From contig CACHQX010000002.1 of the NCBI GenBank assembly GCA_902582235.1, positions 1 to 64,000 on the forward strand: a stretch of DNA of 64,000 nucleotides, in the 5' to 3' direction. Origin of the DNA: an uncultured Pelagibacteraceae bacterium. GTDB lineage: Bacteria; Pseudomonadota; Alphaproteobacteria; Pelagibacterales; Pelagibacteraceae. The notes under the pieces are model-generated. The model did no database searches. It saw only the letters and a list, made by a program, of their open reading frames with translations, and was not told the DNA's origin. This document shows positions 1 through 8,653 of the stretch, piece by piece. Position 1 is the stretch's first letter. Every line of letters starts with the position of its first letter. The position numbers and the translations under genes are program-made.

Positions 1-1
1 A

Positions 2-1438
2 AAAGAATTTAAAAAAAAACATAACCAAAAAAAAAATCAAGTTTTATTCTATAAAATTAAATCCAAAAGATCTTTTGAGATTGAAAATTTGATCAATAAC
101 TTTCTAATAGATAAGAATAGTTTTATTTTTGAGTCTGTAGAAAAAGGTAAAATAAAAGGTAGATACACAATTTTTGGTAAAGAACCAGATAAAATATGGG
201 AGTTCAATCAAAAGAGAGTTTCTTCAATTATATTTGGAAGGAAAAAAATAATTAAAGGTGATCCAAAGATTATATTAAGTAAAATAATAGATCATTTTAA
301 ATTTAACATCCCATCTTCATTACCGCCTATGTGTAGTATGATAGCTGGATACTTTTCTTATGATGCAATTAGATATATAGAAAAAATTAAAAATTCTTGT
401 AAGAATGATCTTAAACTACCAGATATTAGATTGATTAGACCTACTACCCTAATAATACATGACAATGTTAAAAAGGAAATTTTTTTCGTCAAAAATATTT
501 TTTCTGATATTAAAATTAATAACTTAAAGAAAAAGTATTTTGAAATACAAGATGAAATCAATAGTTTATTGATAGGTTCAAAAGTTTCTAAATTTCAAAA
601 GAATAACTCAAATAAAAAGTTTAGCGTTAAATCAAACATTTCTAAAAAAAGGTTTTTCCAAATTGTTAACAAAGCCAAACAATATATAAAGAAAGGTGAC
701 ATATTCCAGGTTGTTTTAAGCCAAAGATTTGAGTCAAAACTTACAAAAAAACCAATTGAAATTTATAAGAAATTAAGAGTTACTAATCCTTCACCGTTTA
801 TGTTTTTCTTTAATTTTAATGACTTTCAAATTATTGGAGCAAGTCCAGAAATATTGGTTAGATTAAGAAATAATGTAATTACTGTAAGACCAATTGCAGG
901 AACAAGACCTAGGGGAAGAAATAATAAAGAGGATAATTTATTAAAAAAAGATCTAATCAATGATAAAAAAGAATTGTCTGAACATCTTATGCTTCTCGAC
1001 TTAGGCAGAAATGACGCAGGAAAAGTTTCAAAGATAAATACGATAAAAGTTACTGAAAAATTTAAAATTGAAAAATATTCACACGTTATGCATATCGTAT
1101 CTAACGTAACAGGTGTCTATGATAAAAAATTCTCAAAATTTGAGGTCTTAATGGCTGGGTTTCCAGCAGGCACAGTTTCGGGCGCACCTAAAATAAGAGC
1201 GATGGAAATAATTGATGAACTTGAAAAAAATAGTAGAAAAATTTACGCAGGAGGGATCGGTTACTTTTCTGCAAACGGAGATTTCGATACTTGTATAGCT
1301 TTAAGAACAGCAATAACAAAAAATAACAAATTTTATGTTCAGGCAGGCGCTGGAATTGTTGCGGATAGCAAGCCAATAAATGAATATAATGAAACAATTA
1401 ATAAAGCAAAAGCTTTAATAAAGTCTTTAGAAAAATGA
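2..1438 (+). CDS. trpE: Anthranilate synthase component I (TrpE), 5' end outside window
   Basis: Large subunit of anthranilate synthase, which turns chorismate plus ammonia (supplied by TrpG) into anthranilate, the first step of tryptophan synthesis. Chorismate-binding motifs are clear in the C-terminal half: GASPEIL, RPIAGTRPRG, LLDLGRNDAG, GTVSGAPKIRAM and a terminal QAGAGIV. The frame is open right to the window edge. A TTG at base 89 is only an internal codon, because the residues before it (…QVLFYKIKSKRS…) match the normal TrpE N-terminal region, so the real start lies upstream. The tryptophan-binding element LLES is present as IFES. The stop overlaps the trpG start by 4 bases. First visible gene of trpEGDC. 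Confidence 0.95.
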   Translation, partial: KEFKKKHNQKKNQVLFYKIKSKRSFEIENLINNFLIDKNSFIFESVEKGKIKGRYTIFGKEPDKIWEFNQKRVSSIIFGRKKIIKGDPKIILSKIIDHFKFNIPSSLPPMCSMIAGYFSYDAIRYIEKIKNSCKNDLKLPDIRLIRPTTLIIHDNVKKEIFFVKNIFSDIKINNLKKKYFEIQDEINSLLIGSKVSKFQKNNSNKKFSVKSNISKKRFFQIVNKAKQYIKKGDIFQVVLSQRFESKLTKKPIEIYKKLRVTNPSPFMFFFNFNDFQIIGASPEILVRLRNNVITVRPIAGTRPRGRNNKEDNLLKKDLINDKKELSEHLMLLDLGRNDAGKVSKINTIKVTEKFKIEKYSHVMHIVSNVTGVYDKKFSKFEVLMAGFPAGTVSGAPKIRAMEIIDELEKNSRKIYAGGIGYFSANGDFDTCIALRTAITKNNKFYVQAGAGIVADSKPINEYNETINKAKALIKSLEK

Positions 1439-2010
1439 AAATACTTCTTATTGATAACTACGATAGTTTTACATATAATTTGTACCACTACTTGTCTGCT
1501 CTAAAAACTAAAGTAGAAGTTTATAGAAATGATAAAATAAATTCCTCAGAAATTATCAAGAAAAGATTTGATAGAATTGTTATTTCTCCAGGACCAGGGA
1601 ACCCAAATCAATCTGGAAATTGTTTGAAAATTGTAAAAGAATTTCATAACAAATTACCTATTCTTGGAGTTTGCCTCGGACATCAAATAATAGGTCAAGT
1701 TTTTGGATCTAAAATAATTCAAGCAAAAAAATTAATGCACGGGAAAACAAGTAGAATAATATCTAAAAAAACTGGAATACTGAAAAATTTACCTAAAAAC
1801 TTTGAAGCAACTAGATATCACAGTTTGATAATTGACAAAAAAACACTGTCAAAAGACCTGGAAATCACTGCAGAAACAAAGGACGGTTTAATAATGGGAG
1901 TTAAACATAAAAAACATAATGTACATGGGGTGCAATTTCATCCTGAAAGTATTAAAACAAAACTTGGAATAAAAATTTTAAAAAACTTTATTAGATTTAA
2001 AAACAAATGA
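1435..2010 (+). CDS. trpG: Anthranilate synthase component II, glutamine amidotransferase
   Basis: Class I glutamine amidotransferase subunit that hydrolyses glutamine and passes ammonia to TrpE. The 191 residues match a stand-alone TrpG/PabA. The triad is visible: Cys80 in GVCLGHQ, and His169 and Glu171 in QFHPES. ISPGPGNP, which forms the oxyanion region, lies near residue 50. It overlaps trpE and trpD by 4 bases each, implying translational coupling. TrpG and PabA are hard to separate by sequence, and in a small genome this copy may serve both tryptophan and folate synthesis; its place between trpE and trpD makes TrpG the primary role. Confidence 0.95.
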   Translation: MKILLIDNYDSFTYNLYHYLSALKTKVEVYRNDKINSSEIIKKRFDRIVISPGPGNPNQSGNCLKIVKEFHNKLPILGVCLGHQIIGQVFGSKIIQAKKLMHGKTSRIISKKTGILKNLPKNFEATRYHSLIIDKKTLSKDLEITAETKDGLIMGVKHKKHNVHGVQFHPESIKTKLGIKILKNFIRFKNK

Positions 2011-2999
2011 AACAATTCATAGACATAATAGGAGCAAAACAAGATTTAACTTTTTCAGAGAGTAAAGAAGCTTTTAAAATGTTAATGGAAGGAAAAGCTA
2101 ATGATCAAGAGATATTTGATTTTTTAACTCTGTTATCAAATAAAGGTGAGTCTTCTGATGAAATAGCTGGGGGTGTTTACGTATTAAGGGAAAAATCAAA
2201 AAGGGTAAATGTAGAAGATTGTATTGATACATGTGGTACGGGTGGAGATGGTATGAACACTTTAAATATATCTACCGCATCAGCTCTATTATTGGCTAGT
2301 ATGGATATTAAAGTAGCAAAACATGGTAACAAAGCTGTTTCATCAAAATGTGGATCAGGTGATGTATTGGAGGCACTCAATATAAATATTAATTTAGACT
2401 CAAATGAAATTGAAAAACAAATAAGTAAAAACAATTTTGGTTTTATGTTTGCACCGAACTACCACAGTGCAATGAAATTTGTCGGACCAACTAGAAAAAA
2501 GATTGGAAAAAGAACAATTTTCAATATGATTGGACCACTAAGTAGCCCTGCATTAGTAAAAAAACAAGTAATTGGCGTATTCGATAAAAAACTTTTGGAG
2601 ATATTTGCAAATGCTTTAAAAAGTTTAGATATTAAGTTTGCATGGATTGTAAACAGTGATGATGGTTTAGATGAAATATCACCATATGCAAAAACTAATG
2701 TGATGCAATTAAAAGATAATAAGATCACTGAAATTACAATAGACCCAAAAAAATTAAAAATAAACGCTGATAAATTTGAAAATCTTGTTGGGCAAGATGC
2801 TAAATTTAATGCTGATAAAATGTTAGAAATTTTTAAAGGTGAGGACAATGATTTTTCGAAAGCAGTATGCTTGAATGCTGCCGCAGGATTAATTGTATCA
2901 GAAAAATACGAAAATTATGAACAAGCATACAACTATGCAAGAGATTTTATAAAGTCAGGGGCTTCATATAAACATTTAGTAAAAATACAAAATGCCTGA
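2007..2999 (+). CDS. trpD: Anthranilate phosphoribosyltransferase
   Basis: Transfers phosphoribosyl from PRPP to anthranilate, the second step of the tryptophan pathway. The 330 residues are the normal length. The PRPP-binding glycine loop GTGGDG (residues 77-82), the NIST motif (87-90) and KHGN (105-108) are intact. The N-terminal helical domain covers about residues 1-65. It starts inside the trpG stop (ATGA) and its end overlaps the trpC start by 8 bases. Confidence 0.96.
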   Translation: MKQFIDIIGAKQDLTFSESKEAFKMLMEGKANDQEIFDFLTLLSNKGESSDEIAGGVYVLREKSKRVNVEDCIDTCGTGGDGMNTLNISTASALLLASMDIKVAKHGNKAVSSKCGSGDVLEALNININLDSNEIEKQISKNNFGFMFAPNYHSAMKFVGPTRKKIGKRTIFNMIGPLSSPALVKKQVIGVFDKKLLEIFANALKSLDIKFAWIVNSDDGLDEISPYAKTNVMQLKDNKITEITIDPKKLKINADKFENLVGQDAKFNADKMLEIFKGEDNDFSKAVCLNAAAGLIVSEKYENYEQAYNYARDFIKSGASYKHLVKIQNA

Positions 3000-3783
3000 A
3001 AACATTCTTGAAAAAATAATTAAAAACAAAACTGAGAAAATAGAAAAACTCAAAAAAACTATTACATTGGAATCCTTGAATGATTTAATTAAAACAAATA
3101 ATACTTTTATAAATTTTAAAGGAAAAATTGAGGAAAATATCAAAGAAAATAAATTTTCAATTATTGCCGAAATTAAAAAAGCTAGTCCGTCAGCGGGTAT
3201 AATAATCAAAAATTATGATCCTGTGGAAATAGCCTCTACATATAATAAAAATAAAGCAACATGTTTATCTGTTTTAACTGAAGAAGATTTTTTTTACGGA
3301 AATTTAATTCATATAAGCAAAATCAAGCAGCAAATAAAATTACCAACTCTTTGTAAAGATTTTTTTATCGATAAATTTCAAGTATCTTTAGCCAAAAGTT
3401 ATGGAGCAGACGCAATATTAATTATATTAGCTGGAGTTTCTGATAAGGTAGCAAATGAATTACATGAAGAGGCGCTAAGATTAAACATGTCAATAATTGT
3501 TGAAGTTCACACTGTTGAAGAAGCCAGACGAGCATTAAAATTTAAAGATTGCTTAATTGGAATAAACAATAGAAATCTTAAAACTCTCAAAACTGAAATA
3601 AATACAACTTACGATATTCATGACGTTTTGGTTACTCATCCCGGGCCTTTAATTTCTGAAAGTGGAATAAAAACAAAAGACGAACTATTAGAAATCTCAA
3701 ACAAAACCTCCATCAAAACTTTTCTTATTGGTGAATCACTATTAAAAGATTTGGACAATAATTCTATTTTTTCAGTATTATAG
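2992..3783 (+). CDS. trpC: Indole-3-glycerol phosphate synthase
   Basis: Ring-closing decarboxylase giving indole-3-glycerol phosphate; a monofunctional (βα)8 barrel of 263 residues, not fused to TrpF. The substrate-binding segment AEIKKASPS lies at residues 59-67, with GINNRNL and the C-terminal phosphate-binding SESGI further on. It overlaps trpD by 8 bases and is the last visible trp gene of this operon; trpF, trpB and trpA are not in the window. Only about 85 bases separate it from lexA. Confidence 0.96.
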   Translation: MPENILEKIIKNKTEKIEKLKKTITLESLNDLIKTNNTFINFKGKIEENIKENKFSIIAEIKKASPSAGIIIKNYDPVEIASTYNKNKATCLSVLTEEDFFYGNLIHISKIKQQIKLPTLCKDFFIDKFQVSLAKSYGADAILIILAGVSDKVANELHEEALRLNMSIIVEVHTVEEARRALKFKDCLIGINNRNLKTLKTEINTTYDIHDVLVTHPGPLISESGIKTKDELLEISNKTSIKTFLIGESLLKDLDNNSIFSVL

Positions 3784-3818
3784 GGATAAAAACCCCATAT
3801 TTCCTCAATTTTTTTCTA

Positions 3819-3854
3819 TTGTTAATTGATAAGAACTTTTGTAGAACATAAATG
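3819..3854 (+). promoter_or_regulatory. lexA promoter overlapped by a LexA operator
   Basis: GAAC-N7-GAAC lies at 3833-3847; its complement is GTTC-N7-GTTC, the known alphaproteobacterial LexA box. It sits inside a plausible sigma-70 promoter: TTGTTA at 3819-3824, a 17-base spacer, and TAGAAC at 3842-3847, so bound LexA would cover the -10. Transcription would begin near 3854. A weaker GTAC-N7-GTTC follows at 3854-3868. This is the expected autoregulation of the SOS repressor. Confidence 0.75.
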
Positions 3855-3869
3855 TACGTAATTTGTTCT

Positions 3870-4541
3870 ATGCTTACTAAAAAACAAAAAAATTTATTAA
3901 TGTTCATCAATAAGAAGCTAAGAAGCAGTGGTGTTTCTCCTTCTTATGAAGAAATGAAAAGCTCTTTAAATCTTAAATCTAAGTCAGGAATACATAGATT
4001 AATAAGTGCGTTAGAAGAGAGAGGTTTTATTAAAAGATTGGCTCATAAAGCACGAGCATTAGAGGTTGTAAAATTACCTGAAACAGCTTCAGCTAATGAT
4101 ATTTATAATTCATTTTCCCCAAGTGTAATAAAGGGAGGACTTGACGAAACGTCAGATAATGAAAACGAAATTCCAGTTTTAGGGAAGATTGCAGCCGGTA
4201 CACCAGTTGAAGCTATTCAAAATGAAGTGAGCAGAATTCCCCTTCCAGCAAATATTGAGAAAAATGGAGAATTTTTTGGCCTTAAAGTTCAAGGTGACTC
4301 TATGATAGAAGCTGGAATAAATAATGGTGACACAGTTATTGTAAAAAAAGCCGATACTGCTGAAAATGGAAAAATTGTAGTTGCATTAATTGACGACCAT
4401 GAGGCAATGCTAAAAAGGATTAGAAGAAAAGGTAAAACTATAGCGCTTGAGAGTGCAAATAGAAATTACGAAACTAAAATTTTTGGTCCTGATAGAGTAA
4501 AAGTTCAAGGTGTTCTAGTATCTTTATATAGAAACTTCTAA
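3870..4541 (+). CDS. lexA: SOS repressor LexA
   Basis: Repressor of the DNA-damage response, inactivated by RecA-stimulated self-cleavage. Numbered from the ATG at 3870 (223 residues): N-terminal winged helix-turn-helix about 1-65, Ala109-Gly110 cleavage site, and the Ser144/Lys182 dyad in GDSM and MLKR. An in-frame ATG at 3852 would add MYVICS. I prefer 3870 because the family starts MLTKKQ and because the predicted transcription start near 3854 falls after 3852. In many relatives moaC, moeA and comEC lie around lexA; here it sits directly between trpC and gltX. Confidence 0.95.
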   Translation: MLTKKQKNLLMFINKKLRSSGVSPSYEEMKSSLNLKSKSGIHRLISALEERGFIKRLAHKARALEVVKLPETASANDIYNSFSPSVIKGGLDETSDNENEIPVLGKIAAGTPVEAIQNEVSRIPLPANIEKNGEFFGLKVQGDSMIEAGINNGDTVIVKKADTAENGKIVVALIDDHEAMLKRIRRKGKTIALESANRNYETKIFGPDRVKVQGVLVSLYRNF

Positions 4542-4563
4542 AAAAATAGTCTAAACATTATTA

Positions 4564-5964
4564 ATGTCAAAAGTAGCAACAAGATTTGCTCCATCGCCTA
4601 CGGGGCCGCTTCATATAGGTGGAGTAAGAACCGCTTTATTCAATTGGTTATTTGCAAAAAATAAGGGTGGAAATTTTCTTCTAAGAATAGAAGACACAGA
4701 CAAAGAAAGGTCAAAAAAAGAATACCAAACTCAAATTATTGAATCCTTAAAATGGATTGGAATAAATTATGATAGCAATGAGTATATACAGTCAACCAAA
4801 ATAAGTGACCATGTTAAAATTGTGGAGGATCTTTTAAAGAAAGGAAAAGCTTATAAATGTTATTGCTCAAACGATGAAATTGAAGAACAAAAGAAAAGAG
4901 CTAAACAAAAAAAAATTCCATATATTTACGATAGGAAATGGAGGGATAAGAGTGAGGACGAGGCTCCAAAAAATATTAAACCAGTAATCAGATTTAAAAG
5001 TAAGATAAACGGTAAATCCAAATTAAAAGATTTAGTGCAAGGAGATGTTGAAATAGATAATAATACGATTGAAGATTTTATAATTTTGAGAAATGACGGT
5101 ACCCCAACATATAATTTATCAGTGACTGTTGATGACCACGATATGAATGTAACACATATCATTAGGGGAGACGATCATAAAATAAATACTTTTAAACAAA
5201 TACAGATATATGAGGCTATGAATTGGGATCTCCCAGTATTTGCTCATATACCTTTAATTCATACAAAAGAAGGTAAAAAATTATCAAAAAGAGATAAAGA
5301 TTCTACATTAGATGATTATTCAAAAATTGGAATAATGCCAGAAGCTTTAAGAAATTATTTGTTAAGATTAGGTTGGTCTTTTAAAGACAAAGAGATTTTT
5401 AATTTGGAAGAAAGCATCAAACACTTTAATTTAGAGGGTATTGGAAAATCTCCCTCTAAATTAGATTTAGACCGTATTTTATCAATGAACGAATATTATA
5501 TTAAGAATATGAAAGAGGATAATTTATTTGATCAATTAAAAAAATTTTGTGAAAATTATAAAGAAAAAATACCTCCTGAAAAAGAAGATCAAATAAAAAA
5601 ATCCCTTATATTCCTTAAAAATAAAGCAAAAACATTAGAGGATATTTTCAATAATTCAAAATATTTACTTTTTGACAAAATTCAGTTCAATAATGAAGAT
5701 TTAAAATTAATAGATGCAACATCAAAAAAAATAATAGCCGAATTTACAAATAAAGTAAAAAAAATATCAAAATTTAGTCGAGAGAATTTAGAACCGCTGG
5801 TAAATGAGTTAATTAAGTCTAATAAAACAAATTTCAAAGGTGTTGGTCAGCCATTAAGAATTGCATTAACAGGATCTAAATATGGACCAGGTATTTATGA
5901 TATTATTGTTTCTTTAGGTAAAGACGAAGTTATTAAAAGATTAGGAAATAAGATATTTATTTAA
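4564..5964 (+). CDS. gltX: Glutamyl-tRNA synthetase
   Basis: Class I aminoacyl-tRNA synthetase that charges tRNA-Glu, and possibly tRNA-Gln as the substrate for amidation. The HIGH motif is HIGG at residues 17-20 and the KMSKS loop is KLSKR at 239-243; the C-terminal helical anticodon-binding domain completes 466 residues, normal for the bacterial enzyme. It begins 22 bases after lexA and ends with a 24-base tail-to-tail overlap with lpxB on the other strand, leaving no room for a separate terminator. Whether it discriminates between the two tRNAs cannot be read from the sequence. Confidence 0.96.
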   Translation: MSKVATRFAPSPTGPLHIGGVRTALFNWLFAKNKGGNFLLRIEDTDKERSKKEYQTQIIESLKWIGINYDSNEYIQSTKISDHVKIVEDLLKKGKAYKCYCSNDEIEEQKKRAKQKKIPYIYDRKWRDKSEDEAPKNIKPVIRFKSKINGKSKLKDLVQGDVEIDNNTIEDFIILRNDGTPTYNLSVTVDDHDMNVTHIIRGDDHKINTFKQIQIYEAMNWDLPVFAHIPLIHTKEGKKLSKRDKDSTLDDYSKIGIMPEALRNYLLRLGWSFKDKEIFNLEESIKHFNLEGIGKSPSKLDLDRILSMNEYYIKNMKEDNLFDQLKKFCENYKEKIPPEKEDQIKKSLIFLKNKAKTLEDIFNNSKYLLFDKIQFNNEDLKLIDATSKKIIAEFTNKVKKISKFSRENLEPLVNELIKSNKTNFKGVGQPLRIALTGSKYGPGIYDIIVSLGKDEVIKRLGNKIFI

Positions 5965-7071
5965 GACTTTTGCGGCCTCATCACTTGAAGAACTTTCTGG
6001 TCTTATTTGATCAAGCGTTTTTGAGCATTCATCAACTTGATTTTGTGCAAATTTGGGATTTTTAAGGAAGTAAACAGTCGATTTATAAATTTCTTTAGAA
6101 TTACACTCGTTTTGTAAAAGTTCTGGAATAATTTCTCTATTATTTATTATATTTATAATATTAGCGAACTTAACTTTAACAAGAAACTTCATTATAAAAT
6201 AATTAATGTAATTTATCTTATAAATAATAATAGAAGGTACTTTTGCATTACAAATTTCTAAAGAAACAGTGCCTGATTTTGATACAGCAAAAACTGAATT
6301 AAGCAGTACCTCAGACTTAATATCTTTATCCACTACAATATCACAATTGTCTAAATTTGATTTTTCCAGTTTTTCAGTAATAAAATTAATATTTTCTAAT
6401 GTTGAATGAAATACAAAAACAAAATCTTTAAATTTCTTGTTCATCAACTTTATGAAATCAATTAAAATAGGTAAAAGTACCTTCAGCTCTGAAAGTCTAC
6501 TTCCTGGAAATATAGAAATTATTTTTTTTCCTCTAGAAATATGAGATATATCAATTTTAGTCTTATTTTTTTCTAATAAAGGATGTCCTACAAATGTATT
6601 CGGGATATTTTCTCTATCAAAATATTTTCTTTCAAAATCAAATAATAATAAAAAATGATCAATAAAATTTTTAAATTTTTTTACTCTTCCCTCTCTCCAA
6701 ATCCATACTTGAGGTGCAACATAATGAATAGTTTTAATATTAGCATTAATTTTTTTTACTCGTTCGGCAACACGTAAAGTAAAATCAGGACTATCTACAC
6801 TAAATAATATATCAGGGTCAAATTTTATAATTTCTTTTACGGTGAAATCAATTTTTTTTTTAATTTTAAAAATATTTAATAAAACGCTTGTAAAACCCAT
6901 ATAAGTAATTTGTTCAATATTGAAAATTGAATTTATGCCCAAACTTGTTAAATTTGATCCACCGACTGATAAAAACTTGACATTATTATTTTGTTTTTGA
7001 ATTTTTTCAATTACTGTTGATGCCAATTTATCCCCTGAAGCTTCCCCTGTTAAAACAAAGATTTTTTTCAT
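5941..7071 (-). CDS. lpxB: Lipid-A-disaccharide synthase
   Basis: Joins UDP-diacylglucosamine and lipid X to form the lipid A disaccharide at the inner membrane. The family N-terminus TGEASGD is at residues 8-14; the GT-B features FVGHPLL, SIFPGSR and the C-terminal KSGTVSLE segment are present in 376 residues. Its start overlaps the end of lpxI by 4 bases. It is the last gene of the rpsB-lpxB run, and its 3' end overlaps gltX. Confidence 0.95.
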   Translation of the reverse strand: MKKIFVLTGEASGDKLASTVIEKIQKQNNNVKFLSVGGSNLTSLGINSIFNIEQITYMGFTSVLLNIFKIKKKIDFTVKEIIKFDPDILFSVDSPDFTLRVAERVKKINANIKTIHYVAPQVWIWREGRVKKFKNFIDHFLLLFDFERKYFDRENIPNTFVGHPLLEKNKTKIDISHISRGKKIISIFPGSRLSELKVLLPILIDFIKLMNKKFKDFVFVFHSTLENINFITEKLEKSNLDNCDIVVDKDIKSEVLLNSVFAVSKSGTVSLEICNAKVPSIIIYKINYINYFIMKFLVKVKFANIINIINNREIIPELLQNECNSKEIYKSTVYFLKNPKFAQNQVDECSKTLDQIRPESSSSDEAAKVLNKYLIS

Positions 7072-7856
7072 TTTACTAATATAAATATCTTATTTTTAGT
7101 GGCGAAATTAATGCATTTTTTTTTTTCTAAAAAAATATTTTGTTTATCTTTGAGAATTACTCCTTTAAGACCTGCTTTTTTACAATCCTTTAAAGTATCC
7201 AAACCTATTGTGGGTAAATCAACTCTCATATCTTGTTTTTTCTTTGGATATTTAATTAATACACCTCTTTTGATTTTTGTTTTATTCATTTTTTTAATTA
7301 AATTTTTAGTACCCTTTGAGGTTTCTTTAAAAACTGAATTTTCCCTTACAACAATTGCTTGAATATGGTCAAAGGCATTAGTTTTTTTAAGAATATTTTC
7401 GCCTTTCTTAATATCAATTAAATCATCTTTTGTAGGTTTATATTTGGTATAGTTACCTTTCTTTAATGATAGTTCTGGAGTAAAAAATGTAGATTTGATA
7501 ACCTTAACTTTTTCTAAAGCTAAAATGTTTATTAATTCTTTTAATATAGCGGCATCTCCTTTTTTGTAAGCTTTGATAATTCTTGGTAGATAGTAAATTC
7601 CGGTCAGATCAAGTTTTAATTTTGATAAATTAGGTTTATCTATTTTACCTGCAAATATTACTTTTTTGCATTTCTTTTCTCTCAACAATTTCAAAATAGA
7701 TCCAAACTGTCCTATGTTTACTCTAAATGACTTTAAATCTTTCTTGAAAATGTTTTTCTTTGATAAATCTAAAATAAGGTATTTTTTTTTAGTTTTTTTT
7801 ATCTTTTTTAAAATTAATTTTGGAAAATCAGTGTCTCCAAAGAACAAACCTATCAT
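7068..7856 (-). CDS. lpxI: UDP-2,3-diacylglucosamine pyrophosphatase LpxI
   Basis: Hydrolyses UDP-2,3-diacylglucosamine to lipid X and UMP. LpxI (old DUF1009) replaces LpxH in alphaproteobacteria. Family features in 262 residues are the GLFFGDTDFP opening, KKVIFAGKI, KKGNYTKYKPT, a GENILKK segment, DLPTIGLDT and AGLKGVI near the end. The position between lpxA and lpxB is the expected one. Start and stop nearly touch both neighbours (1-base gap to lpxA, 4-base overlap with lpxB). Confidence 0.92.
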   Translation of the reverse strand: MIGLFFGDTDFPKLILKKIKKTKKKYLILDLSKKNIFKKDLKSFRVNIGQFGSILKLLREKKCKKVIFAGKIDKPNLSKLKLDLTGIYYLPRIIKAYKKGDAAILKELINILALEKVKVIKSTFFTPELSLKKGNYTKYKPTKDDLIDIKKGENILKKTNAFDHIQAIVVRENSVFKETSKGTKNLIKKMNKTKIKRGVLIKYPKKKQDMRVDLPTIGLDTLKDCKKAGLKGVILKDKQNIFLEKKKCINFATKNKIFILVK

Positions 7857-7857
7857 T

Positions 7858-8640
7858 TTATTTACTTAATGGCGTACAAATTGGCCTTTTTTTATCATGG
7901 TTAATAAAGTCTATCACCTCTCTCACATAAGTGTTTACCTTAAGAGACTCGCTCAATTTTGTTAAATTTTCATGTAAAGACTTTGTCTTAAAAATTTCTT
8001 TATAAGCTTCTGAGAGGGCTAAAATTTCTTTATTTGAAACTTTTTTTCTTCTTAAACCAATGAGATTAATCCCTTCAAGATAGTTTCTATTACCGAATGA
8101 TAAACCGTATGGAATTACATCTCTGGAAACCCCTGACATACCACCTATCATTGCCATTCTGCCTATTCTTGTAAATTGTTGAATGCCACAATTTCCCCCA
8201 ATTATTACATCATCTGAAATTTGTGCATGTCCAGCAATAGCTGCACTGTTAGCAATAACCACATTATTACCAACTATGCAATCGTGTGCAATGTGAGCGC
8301 CTATCATTATAAGATTATTATTGCCTATTTTTGTTATTCCGCCCCCTCCATCTGTGCCTATATTAATAGTTACATGCTCTCTTATAATGTTATTGCTTCC
8401 TATTTCTAATCTCGTTCCCTCTCCTTTGTATTTCAAATCTTGCGGGTTTGTTCCAATTGATGCAAATGGAAAAATTTTTGTATTATTACCAATAATTGTA
8501 TTTCCTGTAATATTAACATGAGATTGAATTTCAGCACCTTCGCCCATTTCAACATTCGGACCTACTATACTATAAGGTCCTATTATTGCTTTTGCTGAAA
8601 TTTTAGCCTTTTTGTCTACAATTGCCGTGTTGTGAATCAT
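7858..8640 (-). CDS. lpxA: UDP-N-acetylglucosamine acyltransferase
   Basis: First lipid A enzyme: moves a 3-hydroxyacyl chain from ACP to the 3-OH of UDP-GlcNAc. The N-terminal two thirds are hexapeptide repeats forming a left-handed β-helix; the catalytic base is His119 in AHIAHD, and a helical C-terminal domain follows IGLRRK. 260 residues is the usual length. It lies 13 bases after lpxD and 1 base before lpxI. Confidence 0.96.
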   Translation of the reverse strand: MIHNTAIVDKKAKISAKAIIGPYSIVGPNVEMGEGAEIQSHVNITGNTIIGNNTKIFPFASIGTNPQDLKYKGEGTRLEIGSNNIIREHVTINIGTDGGGGITKIGNNNLIMIGAHIAHDCIVGNNVVIANSAAIAGHAQISDDVIIGGNCGIQQFTRIGRMAMIGGMSGVSRDVIPYGLSFGNRNYLEGINLIGLRRKKVSNKEILALSEAYKEIFKTKSLHENLTKLSESLKVNTYVREVIDFINHDKKRPICTPLSK

Positions 8641-8653
8641 AAATTTATTTTTT

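Noticed and set aside
89-1438. TTG at 89 as the start of trpE
   Set aside because: The frame is open to the window edge and the upstream residues resemble the normal TrpE N-terminus, so the TTG is internal and the gene is truncated by the window.
3783-3796. GGG-loop-CCC after trpC as an intrinsic terminator
   Set aside because: The stem is only three to four pairs and the T tract starts too far downstream; in AT-rich DNA this is weak evidence.
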